The notes below the pieces were generated by a model that had not been told where the DNA came from, searched no databases, and saw nothing but the letters and a program-made list of their open reading frames with translations. Positions 14,921-27,800 of a stretch of DNA of 64,000 nt are shown piece by piece. The translations under genes were made by a program, and so were the position numbers. Source of the DNA: Lanius collurio (Eukaryota; Chordata; Aves; Passeriformes; Laniidae); NCBI GenBank assembly GCA_020086605.1, contig JACBWW010000015.1:8303251-8367250 (forward strand), written 5' to 3'. Each line of letters begins with the position of its first letter. Position 1 is the stretch's first letter.

Positions 14921-15130
14921 TCACTCAGGTGTTTGCTGTCTCTTAGCCACTGAGCGAGCCTTAGGTTTTGCTCTCTTGGCTCCACAGCAACGCCCGCATG
15001 AGGGCTCTTTGCCGCCCGTGCTGTGTGTGAGTGACCTCTTCAGCCAAATCGGCTGAAGTGCATCGACTTCCAAAACGAGTAGTAGTTTTTGAGGTACAGC
15101 TGCCGTACTTTTCCTCTCTTGAAGATCCAT
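14921..15130 (-). other. Unassigned 69-codon open frame with a good upstream splice acceptor
   Basis: The minus-strand frame starts MDLQERKSTAAVPQ, ends with a very basic tail (KRAKPKARSVAKRQQ) and has a TGA stop. The 5' edge follows a plausible acceptor, TTTCCCCTTTAG, a few bases before the ATG. The block is richer in GC and CpG than the surrounding intron. It lies about 0.8 kb downstream of the PALLD coding exon on the same strand. It could be an alternative terminal exon of PALLD, a retrocopy fragment or chance. I recognise no family. Confidence 0.2.
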
Positions 15131-15945
15131 AATGAAATAGAGACTAAAGGGGAAATTTGTTTTTAGTGGAAACTTTGAAAAAGTAATTTTTGTTACTAAC
15201 TAATAGTCCTCTTTAAGTTGCCAGATGGAGAATTATTAATAATTATTAAATAAAACAAATTTGATAATGGACCACAAAAGTGTATTAATTTGACTTCCAG
15301 GGAGCCTTGCAAGAGCCTAAGAAGTTAGCATGAACCATATTTGCCACAATTCAGCGATGGTTGTATCTACAAAGTGCTAACATGGCACAGTTATGGGTGT
15401 CAAAAGGGAAATAAGACATAAGTTACAAATTAATTTATACCAATGTGATTACTTAGAAGTATACTTGATTTTACAATAATCTACTATTATGTCAGCAGTG
15501 TTTCTCATCACTCATTTTACTCAATCATTAAAATATGCCTTCTTATTTTATGATTCTGCATAAGTTAAGATTCAGAAAAACAGTTTATATGGATCTTGGA
15601 GACATTCTAATTAATCAGCGGTAAAAGCTGTATCATCTTCTTGAAATATGCTCTCCAGGGGCAAGTTTACCTGTGACTCTTTAAACTAGATTAATGAAGT
15701 AACAATCGCACAGAATGTTGCTAGAGCCGATTATGGTACTTTGCCATGTGGCTCTTAAATCAAGCAAAATTTGATTTCCCTGGCAAATAAGAATGAAACA
15801 TTCTAGTGAAATAAAGACATTAGAATGTGTTATTCTTTGTGCTTTGTAAAACTGCATGACTGGCTGCTCTGAGCAGGTCACTGTGATGCCTGTCCGTAGG
15901 TATCTTCCACAATCAGGTGATGATATCTGGTGACTTAGCACTTAC

Positions 15946-16992
15946 CTGACATCAGGTATTGGGTTGCCAGCAACTCTGCACTCCAGCAATACTTTGTTTC
16001 CTTCGGCAACTTCCTGGCTCCGGAGCTTCTGAGTGAATTGAGGAGGTGAAAATTCATGCTCTTCCATGTTGATGAAGGGACGGCACAGGACCATTTTGCT
16101 CTCCATGATGCTCCCCCTTCCAGAATAGTGTTCTCCATTCAGATGAATTCCAGGTAATTTTTCCTCAGGCTCAGTCTCTTGATGTGGTTTGTCAAACTCT
16201 TGGTTCACCAAGGTACTCAAAGCTGGTTGTTTCTTATTAGGAGACAGGTATCCACTGTCTGGAGAAGAAGAGTCCCCATCAGGGCTACGGCCTCTTGTCT
16301 TTGCTGCCTGTCTAAATATAGATGATAACTCCTCAATGAATGTGGCAGCTTTGTCACACAGCTTGTTCCTGAAAGGAGCCTCTCCTTGGGATGTCGATTC
16401 AGAGTTTGGGCTTGTCTTAGGCATACATAGACCACCTTTCTCTGAATATTTCAGGCTTCTGACAAAGCTGGGACTAGCAGGCAGAAAAGGAGAGGTGCTC
16501 GCTTCTCTCCTAGAAACTGTGACAAAACTGTCTTCTGTTTGAGGTGCAGTGGATTGCTCTTTCTGATTCCTTGGGAGAACATGACTTGCAGCAGGTGAAG
16601 TCCAACTGCTTGCTTGAGGCCTCTGTAAAGCATCTTGTTCATGCAGGTTGGTGTCTGTGAAAGAAGGGTTTTCCGAAGGGCTAGAAAGAGAGGTGTTGAG
16701 ATAATGAGTTAAGTCTGGTGCTGTGTTCTCATCTTCCTCCATGGAATTGGCAATGGCTTCTCGAGCTATGTCAAGGCTCTTACTTATCTCCTCCTGGGTA
16801 AGGAAGGCAGAAAGTTCATTTGAAAATTCACCATTCTGTGTGTCTGACAAGGAATCACAGAAAAAGTCATGATAAGATGAAGCTTCTGACATATTTTCAG
16901 GATATCCCTTACTGGTGTCTCTCTCTGGAGAGTAAGCCTCCTTCAGCATTAAAGAAAGCGGCAATGCCTGGCCACAGCTTCTGTCTTGCATC
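15946..16992 (-). CDS. PALLD: Palladin, first coding exon (N-terminal region and start of Ig domain 1)
   Basis: Palladin is a scaffold that binds and bundles actin, alpha-actinin and Ena/VASP proteins in stress fibres and focal adhesions. The exon lies between an acceptor ending TGTCTTTCAG at 16993 and a donor CAG|GTAAGT at 15945. The start matching the known protein is the ATG at 16892, beginning MSEASSYHDFFCDSLSD, so coding is 15946-16892 (315 codons plus 2 bases) and 16893-16992 is probably 5' UTR. Recognised palladin segments include LTQEEISKSLDIAREAI (residues 31-47), KAATFIEELSSIF (181-193), SSPDSGYLSPNK (209-220) and FTQKLRSQEVAEG (286-298), the first strand of Ig domain 1. The frame leaves in phase 2 inside an Arg codon, where the next exon should supply Trp-Phe. 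Later exons lie outside the window. An in-frame ATG at 16991 directly after the acceptor could add 33 residues. Confidence 0.95.
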
Positions 16993-17003
16993 CTGAAAGA
17001 CAC

Positions 17004-20000
17004 AAGAACAATTTCTTAATGAAAAAAGTTATATCCTAGTTCCCATAAGCTAGACACAAAGCTGGATGATAAGCAGAACCTAATGGTGCAGGAAATACCA
17101 TAAACCTTGGTTTCTATTAGAATGGGACAGGACTACAATTGTCTAGGTGGAAATGAGAGCACTTAGGAGTCATTTTTCTCCTGAATCTTCCCTCAGAAGC
17201 TTGAAGACATCCTTTGTCTGTATATTGCCTAGCACAATCTCAATTCCACTGGATCAATATGTATGCTGCTATTTTACATCTGATTTTTTATTTTACATCA
17301 ATTCTATTAAACTTCATTTTTTTTTCTGATTTTAGCCTTATGAAGATTTTGGGACTATATTTACTTTTCTCTTTCCCATAACATTGCCTTCCAGACAGTA
17401 AACCATCAATTTCTGAGAGGAGAAGTGTTCAAGTTGAAACCATTATGAGGATATACACAAGGATATTTGAATTAGAAATTTTAAGTTATCTTTTCTGTTT
17501 AATGTTGATAATGTATTTAATATTATTTATTGTGCTAACATTTTTAACTTGTTACCACTTTAGTAGCACTTTCCTCAACACTGAAAAATAAAATACAAAG
17601 CTATCATATGCTAAAAGTTAAACAATGAAAAAATGTATTTCACAACCTATATATCATCCTGCACAATGGAAGTGCATAATGTATATTTAGTACCAGTTTC
17701 ACAAAGCAGAGAAGTATCTGTACCTCTCCAGTTTCCCAACAGGACTTCAGAATTAGGATGACCACTCTCTTTAAAGTCAGCAAGAAACAAGACATGAGGG
17801 AAACCGCACTTTTCCCAAGGGAAGGACTGGCCTGAAAATCTCTTTATTGAAATGTATTTGTCTAGCTGGTCACTAGATTGTGGTTGATGTGATCTGAAAC
17901 ATAATTATTGTTTCTGCAAAACATTTATTTAAGTTGAACATCAGTGGTTTTAATTACCCTGGAAAATTCTCTTCTTCTAATCATAATTTCTACAAGAACA
18001 ATTTTATGTAAGATTTTAAATTTTTTTTCCTTAATTCTCTACTGATAGTGGAAAAATGGCTTGACAGTCATGCAATGCAGTCGGATGTATTTTACATCAG
18101 CTTGTGCAGGCTCCAATTACCTTAAGTCACTAAACCAGGGCTTACCCAGCATGTAGTCATTAAATGACTGATAGATTATTGGAATTCTTGGCTTAGCATA
18201 TGCATCTCTTGATGTGCCTGTTTGTCTTGCCAACAGATTACAATTCAACGCATAAAAGAGATGTACAAGAAACCCAAAGCGTTTAGGATTTGATAAGTAC
18301 TTTTATAGAATAAAGTGATAAACTTATTATTGGCTGGAGTTACATCTTCCTTTCCTGTAATCTGTGTTTACAGGGCAACAAATTTAGCAACCATGCCAAT
18401 GTCTTGTCAACAAAATCTAAAAAAGTATATACAGTATAACTGACTACCACATAGCAGCTTTAAAGAATCTGAGAAGCCCAGCAAACAGCTGGTCTAGAGG
18501 CTCAGCTGTTAAGGCACAAACTGGATGAATGCCAGGGAAACAAGGGTTAAACCTGCAGAGTTTCTGTCTCCTTAATCTTAGTTATTTTTTAAAACTTTGT
18601 ATTCAAATGAACAAAGGTGCTATTTAGACAATTTGTAAATATCTGTACTTCAAATGATATCTTTATTTAAATCTTATACACACTGGTTCCTAGCTTGTTC
18701 ACATCTCAAAGTGACACATTACATACTCAGATAAACTTCTCTGACTTCCAACACTGAGCTGCTCTAATGTTTCAATGAGCTGTTTCACGGGTAGCAGGAC
18801 AGTTTTACTTATCGTTTGCCACCTAACATGATGATTAAAATTAATGTATTTTGAATTAACATATTTCTTCCCAATACTCAGATTTGTCATTAGAAAAATA
18901 TAGTGGCTACATATATTGTAATTTTCAAAGCCTGGTGTCTAAATTTAGATGAATCAGTCTATACCTAGATATTTAGATAAAGTTGATGAGTTTAAATGTG
19001 CTGGCAATTTTTAAATGTTACTGGCAATTTCTAATCCTGATAAGTCTTCTTGGTGAGAAGGGTCTGGTGCCTGAAAAGAAATTCATATGTCTAGCTTTAG
19101 AGAGCTGAATGGAAGCTTCCAGGAGAAAGGCTTTTTTTTCCAGCCATACTGTAATACATAAACCCGCTATTCTTTTTGTGCAACCTGTAACCACAGGGAA
19201 CTGGAGGTGAAGTATCACTAACCCTATCAAGTAGCTTATAAGATCATAATTAGAAATTTTGAATGCTATTTCTAGCTTCTCCAAGTTAGACTACAATTAT
19301 TTATAACAGTTTTCATCATCATTACTCATTAGGTAACCTGCAAAGCCATATACTGGATCATTTAAAGACACAAACATAAAACACAATGTTGCATGCAGAT
19401 CAGTGATTACCTGTACTTTCAACATTATTACATACAGACTATTTATAAGGTCCTATATATCCTTAAAAACTACTCCCAAGTAAAGCCACATTTTTATATC
19501 ATGCAGTTTAAATACTTATTCAAAACCCAATATAGATGCTCTAAAGAACTATATGGTAAACATTAAATTTGAAATGTAATGGATTACAATAATTTCAGAA
19601 AAAAATAGAGTAACTAATCAAATTAAATTTTTGAAGAGATATATAGTAAAATGTGGAAAAAGATAGAACGTTAAAGGACACATTTCAAGAAAATATAAAC
19701 ATCCTGAATTTGCAGAACTTGCCAAATAAGAAATTATTACTTAACATGACCCAAAGCCTATCAGTTCAAAAGAATCATGAAGGACAAAATGTACCTAGTA
19801 AGATTTTTTAAAACACAAAAGGCACATACATAATTTTTCTCTGAATTTTGAAATCCTGCAAAATTACTCCACAAATACCACAATTAGCGTTTAGCAGAAA
19901 TATAAAACAGATCTTACAATGAGCAGGCCAATATGAAGAGTTCAAGTGTAATTAATAGTAGGTAAAGTTGTTTTTCTCCTTCTCTATCTAAGTAGGCTTA

Positions 20001-23000
20001 AAGTTGCTCCAGCTCTTCACTAAAGCTTGCTTGGTCCTTAGTAAGCATCGAGAAGACTGTGGCCTGTGTGTTACATCTGTCCTCTGTGACTGTGTAATTC
20101 GTACCCCACTCATCTATATTTGGTAACTGAACTCATGTTTCAGCAGACTGCCACTATCTGGAATTCCAGCAGAAGCACCGTTAGTCCTGGAAGTGGCACA
20201 AAGTTCTGTGCACTTACTACTCAGAAATTCAGAGAACTTAGCCATTCCCATTCTACCTCTTTTTATGGTAATATATTTTTAGTTTTTTTGAACAACATTA
20301 TTTTCACAATAATAAGTAAAATCATTGCCTTTTTCTACTAAGAAGAGTTTAAAATTCATACCATCCTTTGGTAGCTTAAAATCTTGTAGGAAATAAAAAA
20401 TTAGAATCATTAAGGTTGGAAAAGTCCTTTAATATTTTTGGAGTTATGAGTAGAAATAGTGCAACTTTTTGTAATAATTGATAGTTATTAATCTGTAACC
20501 ATATACTACACTGTATGAATGAATTAACCTACTGAATTTTCACATTTCAAATGAAATAATACTATAAACAGAAAATAAGTATCTCCCTCAGAAAAGATGT
20601 AAAAAATCCCTGGAAAACATGTATGCTTTAAAAATACCCCACAGCTCTACACATGTATTATTTTTGAAACCATTAAAATACATTTTTTGGTTTCTATTGA
20701 GTTGTAGAGCATAATGTGTAACACAATCAACTCTCCCTTACTGTCTCTGCTAAGGAAGTACTTTCACCTCATTAAAACTCCTCTGAGAATTCAGTCCTAG
20801 GGAAAAAAAAATCTGTCCAAAAGCACCTTTTCAGGCACATAATTTCTGTTAAAAATCAGTGAAAGGAAGAAGTAAACATGAAGACTGTTGGTTTAATCTA
20901 CAGACTTTATCACATAGTTTCCAGAAATAAAAGCAATGTGTGGGTAACATGGTTTCTGCCAGATTGCAACTGGGAGTCACATGCTGCAGAGGGGATAGAA
21001 GAAATTATAGCTGGAAAGAGATGTTACAGACCTGCGTCCCTTCTGCCAGCACCCATTATACATGCTTTTGGATTTGAAATAATTTTGTAGACTGGCACTT
21101 GTTCTTAGCTCAAGGTCTTCTAGATACTGCCTTGCATTTTTCACTAAATTTGTTCCTTGGAAACAATGCAAGTGCAGTAGATGTATTGTTTTGACAGAAG
21201 TGCACTCAGAGATCCCTATAGGACGCAGACCATCTTTGTGTACTAACAAGTGCTGGTACCACACATTGTATTTCAGTGGCTGATAGACCATCTTGGCATC
21301 TTCCTACAGGCAATTACTGTCCCCAATCACAGCTTCAACAGATTCACTGCTGGACTGGGGATAGTTCACAGTGTACACAAAACCCCAATGTTGCATCTTG
21401 AGATCCTTACCACCTTGCAGTGAAATTGTTAAAAGGATTTTATTTCAGGTCATTTTATAGTGATTTCAGCATGTCAAATAAGAACAGAATCATCATTCTA
21501 AAAATTTCAAGCTGAAAACTGTGCACAAAGAAGGAGCTGGTTACCCAAGAGTTAACCACTGTATGCATAATTTTTAAGCAGTCACCCCACAGAGTAGAAT
21601 CAAGGTCCTTTGTCAGGCCCCCAGCATCTCCACTAAATGCCTAAGACTTTGCCACCTTGGAATGAGAGTCAAAAATAGCCTGCATATAAACAGCAACAAG
21701 CTGCCTTGGGCTATCTTCAGCATTTTCTACAGGGAGTGGGTGGATGAAATCCTGGTTCTTGCAATTATGTGTTTAAATTTTCACTTCTGGGAAGAAAATA
21801 TATCTGCCTGGAGATACCTACAGAGATATTTTTAAAGAAATTTGGCTTTTTGAATACAGATACAGTATTGTTTTGTGTAAATCAAGTATGCCCAATACTT
21901 TTTGTACAGCATGACAGAAACCCAGAAAGTGCAAGATTTGTATTCAATTAATTCCTCTTGGCTTCAACTTTTAATGAAATACTCTTCATAACTTGAAAAC
22001 TTAATAGAGCAAGGTTTCATACAGCTGTATTAAGCCATGAATAAATTTTCCCAATGTTGTTCTTCTAAGATTTAAGGAATGCTTATATCCTTCGATCTGT
22101 ACTGAATATTTTGGAATCGAGACCTTCCATTTTTACTGCAAAAATAATGTGTATTCTCCTTTATAAATGTAGTAAAGGCAGTAAATCACTATAAACAAAT
22201 GGCAAACAGACCGAAACTTTGGAACAGTTACACATTTTGCAAGATAAACACGCTCTAATATGCAATGATGTAATAATTTAGCATTTGCATTTAACATTTT
22301 AAAAATAATAATAACATCAAACAAGATAAGAGATATAAGGCTAATATGCTCACTCCATCCCTACTGCAGTATTATGGAAAATTCAGTTATGAACAGAACT
22401 CCAGGGAGATAACAGTTTTCACTACCAATAGATTTGATGGAACATAGCTGCAGTTTTCCTGGAACCTTAATAATAGTTTCTAACACTAGTCAGCTCGAGT
22501 CATTCCAAATCTCACATCAAAAACCATATTCCGGTTGTGCAAGTTTTCCATTCCATCTGATGAAGATGTTACATAATGCAAAAGATTTTCATCGTTAATT
22601 GCATGAAATCAAAATACAGTAATAAGCACGGCTCTTTACCCTAATGATTCATCTACTTACCTGAGGAAGCAGAACACCTCTGTTATGGTCCTTGCTAGTT
22701 TGTATCTTACTCTAAATAGCAACAAGATAAAATACAAGTAGATAGGCAATCTCCTTTCCAAGACCTGAAGTCAAACACCAGTATGCAAACTTCAAATAGA
22801 AATCTCTAAGAACAGCTTCTACTTTAAGCAGCAGAGATAGATACAACCTCCTTTACCAGTTGCCACAGAAACCTCCAGTTATTTTGAGTTACTAACAGAC
22901 ATTTTTTTCCACCTCTGAAAGAGCAAAAAAATAATCTGGTTGCATGTGCTTCAACAGACTGTGTCAATATCATGCTGTAGTTTGATGCCATACATAGCTT

Positions 23001-23900
23001 TGTTGTTTTCCCTTGGTTTGCAAAAACGTTTAATTTTGCTTGTAAATATATTGTAAATAGATTTTTTTTACTCAGCTAGAGCTAATCTACGTTTTCATAG
23101 AGTGCTTTGGGAGTACCTCCCTGTCACATATGTATGAAAGTGTCAAATGTAGTGAAATACTCAAGCAGTGTCAATGGCACTCAAATACATTTTTCCAAGT
23201 GTCTCTGAGGGTTTTCTTAGGAGTGCACTTGGGAAGCTCATACACCTTCAGCTTCTGCTAGCAGTTGTATCGGTAATTGGTTTAGAAAAAATACAGAAAT
23301 TGTTAAAATTAAACTGTTAACAGAACAGTAATAATAATACCTCCCAGCCTTCTTTTATAGAATACTTCAACAAAGAGTTTGAGGGGCAGCAAGTAACAAC
23401 ACATCAATAAACTTGAAAATAGTACAGCTTTCCAGCATTACCACAGCTCGGAGTGGGATAGGAAACCACAAAACAGAAAGGAAGGCTAAGAACTCAAAAA
23501 GATCTAATACCATTTCTTAAACTGGGAACGAGCTGAAAACTTCTCAGTTCAAGGTCTATGGTCTATCTAAGGTCTTAATGAGGCCTCAGACTGAGAAACT
23601 TGTCATTCTGCTTCCCTTTGCTCAACACTACTAGGGCACTTGTAATAGCATTCTCTCACTAGATGTCATATGCTTTAATTTTTATTAGCTGGACAGGTAA
23701 TAGTGGAACCCATGGACAAAGAGCTACTTGACTGGTGAGTGCCCCCAACATCCCTTAAAATTTCACAGGAATTTTATTAGGAATTTGCAGCCCTGTGCAC
23801 TGTGATTAATAATACACTTTTGCATCTGGGGCTGTGAAGCACATTGCGCTCTCACAGGATTTATTACAAAGACACACAGGGCAAAGCTGTTTGATCTTTG
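17004..23900. other. PALLD upstream intron or 5' flank; no coding exon recognised
   Basis: The acceptor at 16993 shows that at least one noncoding PALLD exon lies upstream, at higher coordinates, but it cannot be located from sequence alone. The region is AT-rich with only short chance frames. I saw no transposon long enough to classify and no RNA gene. Confidence 0.55.
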
Positions 23901-23919
23901 CAATAAACACTGTGCCCAG

Positions 23920-24845
23920 GGTAGGAGATGTGTCTGCCCACGTTACCTGAGAGCGGGCAGTGCCCTGGGCAGGGCGGCGCTGCCTACGCCTGCCTCTTTG
24001 CCAGGCTCTGTGTTCATCAGACTCCCCCCAGGACCATGGCACCATGGCACGCTGCTTTCTGAGCCTGCCTCGCTCCCCGTCCAGGCTCTCCAGTCACAGG
24101 CGGCCCAGCGTGAGGCACTGAGGGGAAAACGCGGAGGGTCCGGCTTCGGAGAAGCGAGTGGGCGCCAGTGAATGGCGATGGTGCTGGAGGTGAAGAGATG
24201 CCTGCCAGAGCAGGCGAGAGCGGCTGCTCAGGGCGGGCAGGCAGGGTGAGGTTCTGCGGGGAGGGGCCCGGAGCGTGGAGCCTGCCGGCCTGGGCGGCCG
24301 AGGTGCTGAGGCGTAGCTGGTGCCGAGCTCGGCCTGCGGGATGCGTTGCTGTGCAGTGCGCCATGCAGCTGCGGCCGCACCGCACCGGCGGGGCCCACGG
24401 CCGTGCCATGGAGCTGAGGCCGCACCGGCGGGGCCCACAGCCGTACCATGGAGCTGAGGCCGTACCGCACCGGCGGGGCCCACGGCCGTACCATGGAGCT
24501 GAGGCCGTACCGCACCGGCGGGGCCCACAGGCGTGCCATGGAGCTGAGGCCGTACCGCACCAGCGGGGCCCACAGCCGTGCCATGGAGCTGCGGCCGCAC
24601 CGGCGGGGCCCACGGCCGTACCATGGAGCTGAGGCCGCACCGCACCGGCGGGGCCCACAGCCGTGCCATGGAGCTGCGGCCGCACCGCACCGGCGGGGCC
24701 CACGGCCGTACCATGGAGCTGCGGCCGCACCGCACCGGCGGGGCCCACGGCCGTGCCATGGAGCTGCGGCCGCACCGGCGGGGCCCACGGCCGTGCCATG
24801 GAGCTGAGGCCGCACCGCACCGGACTCCGCACTCCGAACTGACCG
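23920..24845. promoter_or_regulatory. CpG-rich block, candidate PALLD promoter region
   Basis: GC content and CpG frequency rise sharply here compared with several kilobases on either side, and there are many GCGG, GGCGCC-like and GCGGCCGC motifs. It lies about 7 kb upstream of the PALLD translation start on the coding strand of PALLD, a suitable distance for a first noncoding exon. Part of the CpG signal comes from the minisatellite at 24361-24826, so promoter function is inference. The long open frames in all frames are a by-product of the repeat. Confidence 0.4.
24361..24826 (+). repeat. GC-rich minisatellite with 45/40-bp units in a 175-bp higher-order pattern
   Basis: Eleven units begin with CCATGGAGCT or close variants at 24361, 24406, 24446, 24491, 24536, 24581, 24621, 24666, 24711, 24756 and 24796. 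Spacing is 45 except after 24406, 24581 and 24756, where it is 40 because one CGCAC is missing. The short unit recurs every 175 bases, so the array is built from four-unit blocks (40+45+45+45), with two full blocks and partial ends. The core is GCACCGGCGGGGCCCAC. Alternating units carry GAGGCC or GCGGCC, and a TAC/TGC switch occurs before the next unit. Confidence 0.95.
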
Positions 24846-27800
24846 TCTTCTGTGGTTTAAGTAGAAGGGCCATTCCACATTTTAGCATTTGGGAATGTAT
24901 ACAAATAAGAATTTAAGCAAGCCTCTGTTACAGCTGATTTTGATAAAGTACAAAAACATAAGAAATCAATTTCATGTTGAATTAAGAAGCAAGAGGGAAA
25001 CGAATGAAAGTTAAAGAAGGCAGGACTGGTGCAATCTCATAAGGATAGAGAAAGCAAGAGAATTTGGCTTTGGCACATGGCATAATCGAGATTGTATAGT
25101 TCAAATTATATGATAAATCTAAGCTCCCTCAGCTCATTGTAGTCGTACATAATTTTCTAAACAAAAAAAGCAAAATGAATTATAGTTAAAACACTGTAGT
25201 GGAAAATTTGTGGCACAAAAGTAACATGCTAACTTAAACAGGCTGTTTGAAAGAAGAAAAGCAACCCATTAGTCTTAGATGGCTAGTTTTTGTCTTGACT
25301 GTGCAAAGCAGAATTAACAATAGCTTCTTTCTTAAAATTAAGGTTTTTATAAGAAGTACATATACAATACCTTAGCTCTAATTTTGTCTGGTTTCATTTA
25401 ACTTAAATGCTTTAAGTGTTGCTCATCTCTCAGTTGATTTTGTCCTTTGTGTACGTTAGTCGTATTCATACGGCTTTACCATTTCTTTAATTTTTAAATT
25501 AATTATATTTGTTGTAACTACATGTGCTGTATCTGAAGAGTTACTCATCCCTCTGTGCCCTGTGGAGTATGGAACTGCTTAATTCTAAGTGCAGCAGTCC
25601 TGTTCTCATTAGATATTACCTGTACCTCTGTGAAGATTATATTTCAAACAGAGCTTATTCTTTCTTTTATATGAAAACTGCTTGCACTTATGCATATCAT
25701 AAAATTCCCATAGTTGGGCAGCGAGAAAAATGCTTTATAGCATCACATGGCATCTTCTAATGTTGTATGTGCTAAGATTAAGACTTTCCTCTTCATGAGG
25801 AAAATTATCTCTATGAGATCAATTTTAGCTGCAAGCCTGTAGTGCATATTTTACGTGTTTATATTCACAGCCAGTCATGTATTTGGCTTCCTTCTTAGCA
25901 TGTGAAATGTGTTTGATCTGAGCAGGCACAGACAGCGCTGAAGTTCAATACCAGATAAAAGTTTCTTTCTTTACAAGGGGATTAACTTTGAAAAAGGAAT
26001 GTGCCTCTTTCAACAAACTGTGAGATGCTGCTCTGTAGGAAAATAAATATTTATTCTCTTTCTGCTTTTATCATAATACAGCTTTACATTGCTTTACCTT
26101 TGTAACAGCTATCTCATGCTGTCTTTTGATTATGCCAAATGCATTCCTGTGGCTCGTAGGAAGACTCTGCCTGCCACCTAAAAACATGTCTGATGCCAGA
26201 TAGGGGTAGACAGCTGTGTATTGCTGCAAGAAGTCATAGCACTAACAAAGACAAATGTGCAAGAATGTGACATCCATACTTCTGGAAAGAGGAATGAATG
26301 CTGAAGGAGGAACATGGAACAGCTGATTACTTCCGCTGTTACCTTCAGTAGAACTAAATTAAAAAAAAAAAAAAGTTAAAACACAGCTGGCTATTTAGAA
26401 TGAACTGCTGAGAGATTTGTCAGTCAGTAGCTCCTATTAGGGAGACACTTAGCTTGGGGGTATTTTTGGAAAGAGTTTCCATGGAGTTGGAGAGACTTCA
26501 GGCCTTTTGCTTTTTTCTGATTGGCCAACAGACAGGTGCTGAAAAGGTGGTGGCAGAAATACTGCAGACGTGGTGCATGTCACACAGGCAAGCAACAGGA
26601 ACTTACTTTTTGTTGTATGATAGCCTTTACTATGTGAAAATATAACAGAATTTTTCCTTTCCGTCCTTCCATTGTGAAATAAAAAAAGGACTGATTCATG
26701 TCAGTTGAAAATACAACCTCTTGCATTTAGAATTTGGGAAGTGGCGTGTTCTACTGTAGTAAATATTTAATGCCTTAAAACTAAAACCATGTATTTTTTC
26801 TTCCAGGGTGAAAAGTTCTGTGTACTTCTGATCTACAAATAAATAGGTATATTTAAAGCATCTATGTCCTTTAAACAGAAATGTACTATTCCATTATAAA
26901 TTAATAATTTACTTTTAGAGAGAAATCACATAGCAAACAAACTATTTTTAAAAATGGGTGCTTTTAGGAGTGACATAGAGTAGGCCTCTGAGCTTGTGAG
27001 AGAGAAGGACCCTTTCACTGGCAATGAAAACTTGTGTGGCAGCACTGAGAATGTGCTTGTATTTCTTCATTTTGGAGTAAATTTCTAGAGATTGGACCTC
27101 AGAATTGAATCTACTGGTTCTGTCAAAAGAAAGAATTAGAATTTTGACAGAGTATTGATCTTGTACCTTTAAGTCCATCTGTCTCTCTAGGCATTACAGC
27201 TTCAGAGCCAGTGACTAAACATTGTTGAGATATGATCCTGATAATTTGGTGTTGATGCATTGGAAAAATTGACAGTCAGATTTATTTTTTTTTAAGTTAA
27301 ACAAGCTGGTAAACATGGTCTCCATTTTACAGAATCCAGCTTTTTCATTTTCCTACAGAGTCATCATTTATGGTGAAAAAAAATTGCTGAGGCAAATTGA
27401 GTACATTTAGAAGGCAGTGAAGAAAAATTGTTTAAAAATGTATTTCAAACAAAACATGATAGGTTTCTACTCACCATCAAATATGAAAAATGCATGATAA
27501 GATGTGCATGCTTCCTTTCTGTCCTAATTGATATCTTGATTAGAATCAAGATAAAGAGGCAAAGAATGCAGTTACTGAAAGATCTGTTTTTCCATGCTTT
27601 AAATTCTCCAGCATCAGGTGTGCACTTTGTATTGGTTTTTCTGTACCAAAGAAGGAACAATTAATTGTAAATTCATGTATTTCATAGTTGTTCTATGAGA
27701 CGTCATTTGAGTTTCTGTGGTGCTTTATACAGCTGGTCCTTACATGAGCCTGGTGGTATTAGTCTGGAAAAGGGAGTCAGGTTGATTGATCAGTGAACTA

